From: Elusimicrobiota bacterium
GTDB taxonomy: Bacteria; Elusimicrobiota; Elusimicrobia; Elusimicrobiales; UBA9959
Length of the DNA stretch: 60,339 nucleotides
NCBI GenBank assembly: GCA_016209085.1
Contig: JACQWV010000017.1
Location: forward strand, 1 to 60,339
Reading direction: 5' to 3'
Shown piece after piece: positions 46,854-55,434 of the stretch; position 1 is the first letter of the stretch; each line of letters starts with the position of its first letter. The translations under genes were made by a program, and so were the position numbers. The notes under the pieces are model-generated. The model did not search any database and was not told the origin of the DNA. It saw only the letters and a program-made list of their open reading frames with translations.

Positions 46854-48451
46854 AATGTCCCGTTTTTATATTTAAGGCTTGCGGAAATAAATTCCCTGAA
46901 AAGAGGATGCGGATTAAGCGGCGTTGATTTGAATTCAGGATGAAACTGGACTCCCATGAACCACTGCCGGCTTTTAAGTTCTATTATTTCAGGCAGGTTT
47001 TTTTCTTTATATATTCCGCTGACGACAAGGCCGCGTTTGGAGCAGGCTTTCGCGTATTTGGGATTGAATTCATATCTATGCCTGTGCCTTTCGGATATAA
47101 GACCTAAGGAGTAAATGTCTTTCGCCAGGGAATTGGGTTTTATGCGGCACGGATAGGAGCCCAGCCTCATGGTCCCGCCCTTGTGTTTTATTTTTTTCTG
47201 TTCCGGCATTATGTCCACCACGGGATGAGGAGTATTGGGCTTGAATTCCACGGAATGAGCGTTTTTGAGCCCGGCAACGTTCCTGGCAAATTCTATCGCC
47301 GCGCACTGCATTCCAAGACATATCCCGAGAAAAGGAACGCGGTTTTCCCTGGCAAATTTTACGGTTTCTATTTTTCCTTCAATGCCTCTTTCGCCGAACC
47401 CTCCCGGCACTATTATGCCGTGCATCGTTGAAAGAGTCTCCTTGAATCCGCCGTCTTCCACGTCCAGAAAATTTATTTCAGCGTGCGTGTTATTCGCAAC
47501 GGCTCCATGGTTTATCGCTTCCACCAGAGACTTGTAAGAGTCCTTCAGTTTGGTGTATTTTCCGGCAATGGCTATTTTGACCGGTTCGGTTTTCATGCAG
47601 TTCTTGAGTTTTTCAACGTAATTTATCCACTCCTCAAAATCCCATCTCTTGCTTCTCAGACGCAGGAGCATCATGATTTGTTCGTCAATTCCCTGTCTTT
47701 TGAGAATATTCGGCACGTTGTATATTGAAAACGTGTCCGGGGATTCAATCACGGCTTCCTGCGGCACGCTGCAAAAAAGAGCTATCTTGTTTTTCATCTC
47801 CCTGCTCAGGGGTTTTTCCGTTCTGCAGATTATTATGTCCGGGTCTATGCCTATTTCCCTGAGTTTATGAACCGAATGCTGGGTCGGTTTTGTTTTGAGC
47901 TCGTCGCTGGAAGAAAGATAAGGAACCAGGGTTACGTGAATGTAAATCACGTCGCTGCGGGTTTTATCCGGCTTCATTTGTCTGGCGGCTTCAAGAAAAG
48001 GCAGGCTTTCTATGTCGCCCACGGTGCCGCCTATCTCTATTATCACTATGTCAAAATCTTTTCCCGTCTCTAAAAACCTCCGTTTTATTTCGTCGGTTAC
48101 ATGAGGGATTACCTGCACCGTCTGACCGAGATATTCGCCCTGTCGTTCTTTGGATATTACGCTCTGATAAATTTTCCCCGCGGTGACATTATTGTCCCTG
48201 GTGGTGCTGATTTCCAGAAATCGTTCGTAATATCCGAGGTCAAGGTCGGTTTCCGCTCCGTCATCAGTGACAAAGACCTCGCCGTGCTGGAAAGGAGCCA
48301 TGGTGCCTGCGTCCACATTTATGTAGGGGTCGCATTTTATGATTGTGACGGAGAGGCCGTGCGCCTTGAGAAGCCTTCCTATGGATGCGGCGCAGATTCC
48401 CTTTCCGAGGGAGCTTACGACGCCGCCGGTGATAAAAATATATTTGGGCAT
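46850..48451 (-). CDS. pyrG: CTP synthase
   Basis: [107 protein letters not shown]. Confidence 0.98.
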   Translation of the reverse strand: MPKYIFITGGVVSSLGKGICAASIGRLLKAHGLSVTIIKCDPYINVDAGTMAPFQHGEVFVTDDGAETDLDLGYYERFLEISTTRDNNVTAGKIYQSVISKERQGEYLGQTVQVIPHVTDEIKRRFLETGKDFDIVIIEIGGTVGDIESLPFLEAARQMKPDKTRSDVIYIHVTLVPYLSSSDELKTKPTQHSVHKLREIGIDPDIIICRTEKPLSREMKNKIALFCSVPQEAVIESPDTFSIYNVPNILKRQGIDEQIMMLLRLRSKRWDFEEWINYVEKLKNCMKTEPVKIAIAGKYTKLKDSYKSLVEAINHGAVANNTHAEINFLDVEDGGFKETLSTMHGIIVPGGFGERGIEGKIETVKFARENRVPFLGICLGMQCAAIEFARNVAGLKNAHSVEFKPNTPHPVVDIMPEQKKIKHKGGTMRLGSYPCRIKPNSLAKDIYSLGLISERHRHRYEFNPKYAKACSKRGLVVSGIYKEKNLPEIIELKSRQWFMGVQFHPEFKSTPLNPHPLFREFISASLKYKNGTL

Positions 48452-48468
48452 AATAAACAGCAATGAAT

Positions 48469-48557
48469 AGTGATTAAGTAAATAATTATTAAGTGATTAA
48501 GTAACAGCGATTTAAGGAACTTAATCGCTAAATCACTTAATCTCTTAATCACTGTTG
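48469..48557. repeat. Inverted period-8 array overlapping kdsB 3' end
   Basis: agtgattaagta...aagtgattaag / cttaatcg ctaaatca cttaatct cttaatca ctgttg. Confidence 0.92.
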
Positions 48558-49298
48558 TATATATTTTATTAAATATTGCTCCGCTTTCTTAATATCCTGC
48601 CTGACGTCTATTGCCGGGCCGAGTCTTGGGACTTTTACAGCCCCGATGCAGAGTCCCGCTTCAAGAGCGCGCAGCTGTTCAAGTCTTTCAAGAGATTCAA
48701 GAACGCTTTCAGGCAAAGAAACGAATTTCTTAAGAGCGTCGTACCTGTAAACGTAAAATCCGCAGTGTTTATACCAGGGAATTTTCATGGAAACAGCCGA
48801 TAAGGGATGATGAAAGGGAATCGGGATTCTGGAGAAATAAACGGCCCTGGAGTTTTTTCCCAGAGCCACTTTTACCGTATTGGGATTAATGAGGTCTTTT
48901 TTATCATAGATAGGGCTGCACGCTGTAGTTATGTGAAATTGCGGATTTTTTTTCAGCAGTTCAAACGCTTTGATGAGCGTACCGGGCTCCATAAAAGGTT
49001 CGTCAGCCTGGTAGTTGATTATGAATTCTCTTTTGTTTCTGAGCGCGGTTTCAAAAACCCTGTCCGTGCCTGATTTGCATTTTGGGCTTGTCAGGCAGGT
49101 CTCGGCGCCTATTGTTTTTGCAAAATGCAGGACTTTTTCATGTTCGGTCGCTATTATTACCCGCCCCAGTCCGGCGCGGAGAGCGGATTCGTAACACCAT
49201 TGCAGAACGGGTTTCCCGTTCAATTTATGAAGGACTTTTCCCGGGAACCTTTCCGAAGCGTACCTGGCAGGGATTACGATTAAACAGTTGCTTTGCAT
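48549..49298 (-). CDS. kdsB: 3-deoxy-manno-octulosonate cytidylyltransferase
   Basis: VIPARYASERFPGKVLHKLNGKPVLQWCYESA; NYQADEPFMEP; YFSRIPIPFH; KHCGFYVYRYDALKKFVSLPESVLESLERLEQLRALEAG. Confidence 0.96.
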   Translation of the reverse strand: MQSNCLIVIPARYASERFPGKVLHKLNGKPVLQWCYESALRAGLGRVIIATEHEKVLHFAKTIGAETCLTSPKCKSGTDRVFETALRNKREFIINYQADEPFMEPGTLIKAFELLKKNPQFHITTACSPIYDKKDLINPNTVKVALGKNSRAVYFSRIPIPFHHPLSAVSMKIPWYKHCGFYVYRYDALKKFVSLPESVLESLERLEQLRALEAGLCIGAVKVPRLGPAIDVRQDIKKAEQYLIKYIQQ

Positions 49299-50296
49299 GA
49301 TTTTATGGCTTCAAGCAGTTCGGTCCTGGTAACCGAGGCGGTTCCGAGTTTGCCAACAACAATGCCGGCCGCTAAATTTGAAAGTACTGCAGATTCAAGG
49401 ATTGAAGCGCCTGAAGCTAAAGAAAGCGTGAAGACAGATATGACCGTGTCTCCCGCGCCGGTAACGTCAAACACTTCCTTTGCGTTGGTGGGGATGTGGG
49501 TGATTTTTGCGCATGGACATGATTTATCAAGAAGAGTCATGCCGTGTTCCCCGCGGGTAATAAGCAGGGATCTGCATTTGAGAGCCGCAAGTATCCTGCG
49601 GCCGGTTTTTTCAATATCCTCGTCTCCTGTTTTTTCAATCATGCCCATCCCCTGATGCGCTTCAGCCGCGTTCGGGGTCATACATGTCGCGTGTTTGTAT
49701 TTTTTAAAATGCTCGGGTTTCGGATCCACGCAGACCGGGATTTTCATTTTAACGCAGAGTCTTATCGCAGAATCTATGACGGCAGGAGTGAGAGTCCCCT
49801 TGCCGTAATCGGATAAAATCAATGCCCGGCAGCCCATGGAAAGTTTCTGTTTGAGATTATTTATGAGTTTCAGTTCAAATTTACTGCCCGCATTAATGTC
49901 GGGCTCTCTGTCGAATCTCACAATCTGCTGGTGTTCCGCTATGATTCTGGTTTTTTCAATGGCGGTTATTTCAGGGGTTGATATTATTCCTGAAACATCC
50001 GTTCCTGTTTCAACCAGTAAACCGAGGAGCCGTTTGGAGGTCTCGTTTACGCCTGTCAGGGATATGACCGAGGCCTTGGCGTCCAGAGACAGAAGATTGC
50101 GGGCCACGTTCCCGCAGCCGCCCGGCGAGAGCGTTTCCTCTTTCACTTTTACCACAGGAACCGGCGCTTCCGGAGAAATTCTTTTGACAGAGCCTCTGAT
50201 ATATCTATCCAGCATAAGGTCGCCCAGTACCGCTATAGCGGTACTGGAAAATTTCTCCGTTATTTCCGCCAGCCGCATGATATTTATTTTATTCAT
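49280..50296 (-). CDS. rfaE1: Heptose-7-phosphate kinase (RfaE domain I / HldE N-domain)
   Basis: AVLGDLMLDRYIRGSVKRISPEAPVPVVKVKEETLSPGGCGNVARNL; EVFDVTGAGDTVISVFTLSLASG. Confidence 0.93.
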   Translation of the reverse strand: MNKINIMRLAEITEKFSSTAIAVLGDLMLDRYIRGSVKRISPEAPVPVVKVKEETLSPGGCGNVARNLLSLDAKASVISLTGVNETSKRLLGLLVETGTDVSGIISTPEITAIEKTRIIAEHQQIVRFDREPDINAGSKFELKLINNLKQKLSMGCRALILSDYGKGTLTPAVIDSAIRLCVKMKIPVCVDPKPEHFKKYKHATCMTPNAAEAHQGMGMIEKTGDEDIEKTGRRILAALKCRSLLITRGEHGMTLLDKSCPCAKITHIPTNAKEVFDVTGAGDTVISVFTLSLASGASILESAVLSNLAAGIVVGKLGTASVTRTELLEAIKSCKATV

Positions 50297-50311
50297 AGAG
50301 ATTATTATATA

Positions 50312-51148
50312 TTATTGAAAACTTCGTTTTGCCAGTTTTGCCGTTACAGAGCCGATGAATATTTCGGCTTTGATCATCACCGGGATTTTTGCCTCGTCGT
50401 CAGTCAGCCAGACGTACAACTTGGCATTTTTCTTGGAGATAAAAATCCCTTCCTCAAGAATCCGCGGTTCTATCAGAACGCATCTGACTTTGCCTGCCGG
50501 TGTTTTTATCTTTTCCCTTTTGTGGACCTTGACGATAAGAGTCCAGTTCTTTTTCGTGTTTACCGGCATGGAAAACTCGGAGCCTTCGTCAAGGTTCTTT
50601 GTCCTTACTGCATAGAGGCTTGTAAGCACGTCGTTGACGGGTCCGGGGATAAGACCGGAGCTTTCGGTTATCTCGCCGTCTTTGTTTTTTCTTTGCGCCG
50701 TGAAAGAAGAAGAGGATATGTCATATAAAACCCATTCCGCATAAATATACTTTCCTTCTTTTATGTTTTTATAATACCCGTATGAATACAGGGTTTCCGA
50801 GTCCATCCATGCCTCGTTTAAATCCCTGACTTGATAGAAATTGTCTATAAACGAAGAAGAACGGGCCTCTGAAATAAAATGATAAGCGGGTCTTGTGCCT
50901 GCCAAAACAATCCTGTCGGAATAGAGATAAGACTGGCCGACATTTATGAAACCCCAGTATATTTCATAATCAAGCTTTTCTTTGTGCCACGGTTTTGTGG
51001 AAAAATTAATTTCCCCAGTAATTTCCGGAAAAGAGGATAAAGGACAGGAAAACGCAGAATTTAAATTTTCGGCATAAACGGAAGAAGAAATTAAAAATGA
51101 GAAAATAAAACTGATTACCGATTTCTGATTTATGATTTCTAATTTCAT
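50312..51148 (-). CDS. Exported DUF3108-like protein
   Basis: EKLDYEIYWGFINVGQSYLYSDRIVLAGTRPAYHFISEARSSSFIDNFYQVRDLNEAWMDSETL...VKTPAGKVRCVLIEPR...LYVWLTDDEAKIPVMIKAEIFIGSVTAKL. Confidence 0.75.
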   Translation of the reverse strand: MKLEIINQKSVISFIFSFLISSSVYAENLNSAFSCPLSSFPEITGEINFSTKPWHKEKLDYEIYWGFINVGQSYLYSDRIVLAGTRPAYHFISEARSSSFIDNFYQVRDLNEAWMDSETLYSYGYYKNIKEGKYIYAEWVLYDISSSSFTAQRKNKDGEITESSGLIPGPVNDVLTSLYAVRTKNLDEGSEFSMPVNTKKNWTLIVKVHKREKIKTPAGKVRCVLIEPRILEEGIFISKKNAKLYVWLTDDEAKIPVMIKAEIFIGSVTAKLAKRSFQ

Positions 51149-51183
51149 TTAATTTCTAATTACTGGTTACTGATTACTGCTGT
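51113..51183. repeat. Period-7 array spanning DUF3108 gene N-terminus and gmhB stop
   Basis: gattacc gatttct gatttat gatttct aatttca ... ctaatta ctggtta ctgatta ctgctgt. Confidence 0.88.
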
Positions 51184-51752
51184 TTTATTATCCATCTTGC
51201 CGCCTGCAGCAGCGTGTCTGCAACGTGAGCCGCAAGATTCTTTGCGGCTTTAATTTCATGAGAGCCGTGCCCGGTTAACAAGAGTATTGATTTTAAGTTG
51301 AATTTCCGCGCCAGTATCATATCAGTCGTCTTATCTCCTACCAGATAAGAACTCTTTATGTCAAGATTATGGTTTTTAAGCGCCTCTTTGACCAGGCCCG
51401 GTTCGGGCTTTCTGCACCGGCATCCGTCCCGCGGTCCGTGCGGACACATATAAATACCGTCTATTTTCACGCCTTTTTTTTCCAGATAATCCAGTATTTT
51501 AAGATTAACCAGTATTGCTTTTTTCAACGTCATCAATTTTCTTGCCACGGCCGATTGATTGGTAAGTATTATGAGCTGGAAACCGGATTCCTGCAGTTTT
51601 ATGAGAGCGTCCGGCGCGGTTTTGTAGATTCTGATGCCGCTTGTTTTTGTAAGATAACGGCCTTTCCTGTCAAGGTTGATTGTGCCGTCCCTGTCTAAAA
51701 AAACAGCCGGTTTTTTTGTTTTATTATCCGATTTCCTCGAATAAACAAGCAT
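51174..51752 (-). CDS. gmhB: D-glycero-D-manno-heptose 1,7-bisphosphate phosphatase (HAD)
   Basis: AVFLDRDGTINLD; LIILTNQSAVAR; CPHGPRDGCRCRKPEPGLVKEA; YLVGDKTTDMILA. Confidence 0.9.
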   Translation of the reverse strand: MLVYSRKSDNKTKKPAVFLDRDGTINLDRKGRYLTKTSGIRIYKTAPDALIKLQESGFQLIILTNQSAVARKLMTLKKAILVNLKILDYLEKKGVKIDGIYMCPHGPRDGCRCRKPEPGLVKEALKNHNLDIKSSYLVGDKTTDMILARKFNLKSILLLTGHGSHEIKAAKNLAAHVADTLLQAARWIIKQQ

Positions 51753-51784
51753 TTTTATTCGCTGTCTATATGCACTGCGGTCTC

Positions 51785-53059
51785 TTATTTCTTGTTGTTC
51801 GCTATTTGCTCTGTTATTGCATTCATCAGAATTCTGTAGCCATCTAACAGGAATTGAATCTTCGCTGAAAATATGTAAACTTCGGTTTTAAAAATCTCGC
51901 GCCAATTTTCCGGGAATCTGACAAAATCTTTGTGCGTGGTTATCAGCGGCAGATAATGTCTTGCGGTTTCTATCGCCGTCATTTCTTCTACGGTGAAGAA
52001 GTGATGGTCAGGATAACGCCAGGCCTGCCTGAGGCTGATTTTTAGGGATTTGAGGTTTTCTTCAAAAGACCCTGGGTCTCCTATGCCGGAAATGACTGCG
52101 GCTTCCTTTTTGAATTCCGCCGGGTGCATGCCTTTCATGGTAAACGCGTCTATGAAGCATTCAGGCGAATATACGGTTTCAAGAATCGGCGCGTTTTGGT
52201 CGTCGGCATAGCCTCCGACACCTGTGGGTCGGGTGGCATAGCGCCCGACACTTGATGAGGTCGTCGGCATAGCCTCCGACACCTGTGGCCGCAGTGCGGC
52301 TGTTCCGCCAGAGGCTCGTTGTTCCGCCGCAGTGCGGCTGTTCCGGTTGAATTTCACGATTTCCTGTTTAAGGGTATCCAGATTCTTTTGGCTGGTTCTT
52401 TCTACATGCGTCAATATTATGATGTCGGCCGTTTTCAGCCTGTATTTCGGCTCCCTCAGGTTTCCCATGGGGAGGAGTTTTTCATTTTCAAACGGCATGC
52501 CGGCGTTTATGAGAATTATTTTTAGGTCTTTTTTTATGGAAAAATTCTGAAATCCGTCGTCAAGCAGAAGCACGTCGCTTTTAAAGAGATTCAGGGCAAG
52601 TTTTCCTGTTTTGATTCTGTCCGGTCCGACTATTACCGGTATGGAATGCGGATTGAGGAGATTGTACAGCATCATGGCTTCATCGCCGGTGTCCCTGATG
52701 CTGAACGGGCCCGGCCCGCACAGCGCGACGGGAGACGCGGAACTTCGGGTTCTTTTATATCCCCTGATGAGGACCGCAGGGTTATGGCCGGATTTTTTCA
52801 GTTCTATGGCTGTCAGAATTGCCATAGATGTTTTTCCTGTTCCGCCGGTTGAGATATTTCCGAAACAGATTACCGGAACCCCAGAAGAGGCTGGTTTTAA
52901 AAATTCATTGTCATAGAGAAAATATCTGCATTTGAGAGCGAGCAGATACAAAAAAGAGAGAAACTGAAGAAGAAGTCTTCCGTATTTGCATTCCTTAAGT
53001 TCGTTTCTGAGTTTTTCAAGAGACATTGGTAACGTGTTTTTCCAATTCTTCAAATACAT
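51785..53059 (-). CDS. lpxK: Tetraacyldisaccharide 4'-kinase with internal repeat insertion
   Basis: PVICFGNISTGGTGKTSMAILTAIELKKSG; GDEAMMLYN; DVLLLDDGFQNFSIKKDLKIILINA; GNLREP; TTHKDFVRFP. Confidence 0.94.
   Translation of the reverse strand: MYLKNWKNTLPMSLEKLRNELKECKYGRLLLQFLSFLYLLALKCRYFLYDNEFLKPASSGVPVICFGNISTGGTGKTSMAILTAIELKKSGHNPAVLIRGYKRTRSSASPVALCGPGPFSIRDTGDEAMMLYNLLNPHSIPVIVGPDRIKTGKLALNLFKSDVLLLDDGFQNFSIKKDLKIILINAGMPFENEKLLPMGNLREPKYRLKTADIIILTHVERTSQKNLDTLKQEIVKFNRNSRTAAEQRASGGTAALRPQVSEAMPTTSSSVGRYATRPTGVGGYADDQNAPILETVYSPECFIDAFTMKGMHPAEFKKEAAVISGIGDPGSFEENLKSLKISLRQAWRYPDHHFFTVEEMTAIETARHYLPLITTHKDFVRFPENWREIFKTEVYIFSAKIQFLLDGYRILMNAITEQIANNKK
52199..52346. repeat. Composite REP-like insertion inside lpxK
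   Basis: gtcgtcggcatagcctccgacacctgtgg occurs twice (52199 and 52260); gccgcagtgcggctgttccg occurs twice; plus gtcgggtggcatagcgcccgacacttg. Confidence 0.9.
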
Positions 53060-53945
53060 GAATTGCCGAGAGTTTATTCAAATCGCCCTGTATGTATTGA
53101 TGAATTTTATCCGGGGGTCCCCATGATTGGGGAGATTCTATGTGGTTGTAAATAGTAAACGTGGGAGTATTCTGGCTTACTGCAATGTGCATGGGCCCTG
53201 AAGTCCCTCCGACATGCAATCCGGAATTATGCATAAGAGCGGCCAGATCAAGGATGTCAAAATCGGGAGTGATTATGTGATTTTTACGGCAAAGAGCCAT
53301 GACATTCTCCACGTAGGAAAATTCTCCCGGCCCCCGCAGGAATATGACTTTAGCCCGGTGTTCGGCGGAGAGCAGATCGGCCAGTTCCGCAAATTTAGGC
53401 CCTGACCACCTCCGTTCCGGCGTCGAAGAAGTCAAGTGAAACGTAACGATAAAATCTTTTCCGGGATCAAGTCCGTTTTTTTCAAAGAAAGAGGAAACTT
53501 TAGCGGCGTTCTCGCTGCCGTATTTAAGGTCAATGGATATCCCGTCGTAATTTATCCCCAGGGGATCCAGCAGCTGGAGCCGGTCGTAGATAGTATAACC
53601 CTTTTTCTTGAATCTCGGCATAAGATTGTAAAAGAGAAAACCGTGAGGCCTCCAGAAAGCGAGTCTCTTTTGCGCTCCTGAGAAACGCGCGTATAAGCCG
53701 GATACGGAGGAGAGCATGTAGTCTATCACCAGGTCAAATTTTCTGCGTCTTATTTCCCAGAAAGCGGTTTCGCCTCTTATCAGGATTCCCGAAAGATATG
53801 GATTGTATTTGAGCGCTTTTTCACAGCGCTTTTTGGTAAAAAAGTAGATTTCAACGTCTACGCGGTTTTTTTTGATGGCACGCACTAGGGGGGTGGTCAG
53901 CAGCACGTCTCCGATGCCTTTAAAAACTATAATCAGTATTTTCAT
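53016..53945 (-). CDS. Glycosyltransferase family 9 (heptosyltransferase-like)
   Basis: KILIIVFKGIGDVLLTTPLVRAIKK; ERRWSGPKFAELADLL; HVGGTSGPMHIAVSQNTPTFTIY. Confidence 0.9.
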   Translation of the reverse strand: MKILIIVFKGIGDVLLTTPLVRAIKKNRVDVEIYFFTKKRCEKALKYNPYLSGILIRGETAFWEIRRRKFDLVIDYMLSSVSGLYARFSGAQKRLAFWRPHGFLFYNLMPRFKKKGYTIYDRLQLLDPLGINYDGISIDLKYGSENAAKVSSFFEKNGLDPGKDFIVTFHLTSSTPERRWSGPKFAELADLLSAEHRAKVIFLRGPGEFSYVENVMALCRKNHIITPDFDILDLAALMHNSGLHVGGTSGPMHIAVSQNTPTFTIYNHIESPQSWGPPDKIHQYIQGDLNKLSAIHVFEELEKHVTNVS

Positions 53946-53952
53946 AATTAAA

Positions 53953-54078
53953 AAGTAATTAAGTTATTGAGAAATTAAGAGATTAAGTTTGGAAAGCAAT
54001 TAAATTTTCAACACATTACTTATTTTCCATGTTCTTCTTTTACTTAATTACTCAATCACTTAACCTCTTAATCGCTAA
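53953..54078. repeat. Inverted period-8 array
   Basis: aagtaatt aagttatt gagaaatt aagagatt / cttaatta ctcaatca cttaacct cttaatcg. Confidence 0.9.
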
Positions 54079-54084
54079 TTTTAT

Positions 54085-54351
54085 TTACTGTATTCTGTAT
54101 TTAGGGTCATTGTACATCTTGAACTGCCTGTATATTTTGAGTTTTGCCAGACCTGCGCCGTATTTTTCCAGCAATTCATCTATTTCCGCTTCCAGGTCGC
54201 TCTTTTGCATTTGCAATATCTTTATTTTCCGGAGAGATTCTTCAACGTGGGTTTTATCCACGTCTTTGCGCCGCGTTTGTTCGGCCATGTGATATATTTT
54301 CAGCGTCAATATGCTGATTTTATCCGTGAGACTTCCGAGCGTTTCCGCCAT
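54085..54351 (-). pseudogene. DUF4254-like protein, C-terminal fragment
   Basis: [28 protein letters not shown]...KYGAGLAKLKIYRQFKMYNDPKYRIQ. Confidence 0.6.
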
Positions 54352-54547
54352 GATTTAACGCCTCCGATACTTTTTCGTCAATCTTTTCTATCAAGTCGTT
54401 GCGAAGCTGGTTTAATCTGTCTATCTGCCTTTTGGCGCGGGCAACGGTCAGATTATCCGGCAACCGCGCTTTGTCTTCCTCATGCCACAACAGGACATTG
54501 GTCATGGCGAGTTCGCTTATCAACCTGCCTATTTCTTTTTTTGACAT
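54320..54547 (-). pseudogene. DUF4254-like protein, N-terminal fragment
   Basis: [52 protein letters not shown]; overlaps the downstream fragment in another frame. Confidence 0.6.
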
Positions 54548-54557
54548 ATTATTTCAC

Positions 54558-54589
54558 TCCTCCAATCCTCTAATCCTCCAGCCCTCTAA
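54558..54589. repeat. Period-8 array (tcctccaa tcctctaa tcctccag ccctctaa)
   Basis: Direct reading. Confidence 0.85.
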
Positions 54590-55401
54590 ACCAATCTTGA
54601 CATGCCTCTTGTCAAATGAAGATGCATGTCCAGATTGTTTTCATCTCCCCTTATGAATAATCTGTCAATGGGGCGTTTTTCCGGCTTCCAGGGCCATGGG
54701 GTCTTTCCCTGTTTAAAACTGAAATCAAAAACATAGCCTGCATTAAAAACCATGTTCCGTATGAGAGGCGTATATGCGCCGGCGCCGTAAGGATACGCAA
54801 AAGCCGCGATTTCACAGCCTAATTTCGCTTCAAGCTGTTTTTTGGACTCTATCAATTCCCATTTGACCTGTTCAGGGGGTATTCTGGTTAAATCCGGATG
54901 ATTCATGGTATGCGAGCCGAATTCCATGAATTTGCTTTCTTTCATTTCAAAAATCTGCTCCCATGTGAGCATGTTTATCCACGGCTCTGTTTCAGGATTA
55001 TGCCATAAGTTTATCTTGCCTATTGTGTTATAAGCAAGGAATATGTTGCCTTTTGCGTTCAAATCCTTTAATATTTTATAAGCATGTTCATAATTGTTCT
55101 GGTAGCCGTCGTCAAAGGTTACAATCGCTGATTTTGAGGGCAAATCAGATTCGCTTTTAGCGGCTTTTAAAAGCTCCGAAAAGACCAAGGTCTGGTAACC
55201 CTGCCGCAGAAGAAAAGTCATTTGTTTTCGGAAATTTTCAGGAGAGACCCACAGACTCTTGAGTTTTGAATTTTTAGGCGGATGGCCGATTTTATGATAT
55301 ACCAGAACCGGCAGGCCTGCCGTCTTCTGTTTCCACCATGTCCACCTCGCGCTTAAGCCCAGACCCAGAAGCCCGGAAAAAATTATTATCAACGATTCCA
55401 T
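54586..55401 (-). CDS. Polysaccharide deacetylase (NodB-like)
   Basis: LPVLVYHKIG...SAIVTFDDGYQNNYEHAYKIL...EFGSHTMNHPDLTRIP...AFAYPYGAG. Confidence 0.92.
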   Translation of the reverse strand: MESLIIIFSGLLGLGLSARWTWWKQKTAGLPVLVYHKIGHPPKNSKLKSLWVSPENFRKQMTFLLRQGYQTLVFSELLKAAKSESDLPSKSAIVTFDDGYQNNYEHAYKILKDLNAKGNIFLAYNTIGKINLWHNPETEPWINMLTWEQIFEMKESKFMEFGSHTMNHPDLTRIPPEQVKWELIESKKQLEAKLGCEIAAFAYPYGAGAYTPLIRNMVFNAGYVFDFSFKQGKTPWPWKPEKRPIDRLFIRGDENNLDMHLHLTRGMSRLV

Positions 55402-55434
55402 AGATATATATTATAGAACTTCTTTAAATTTTAT

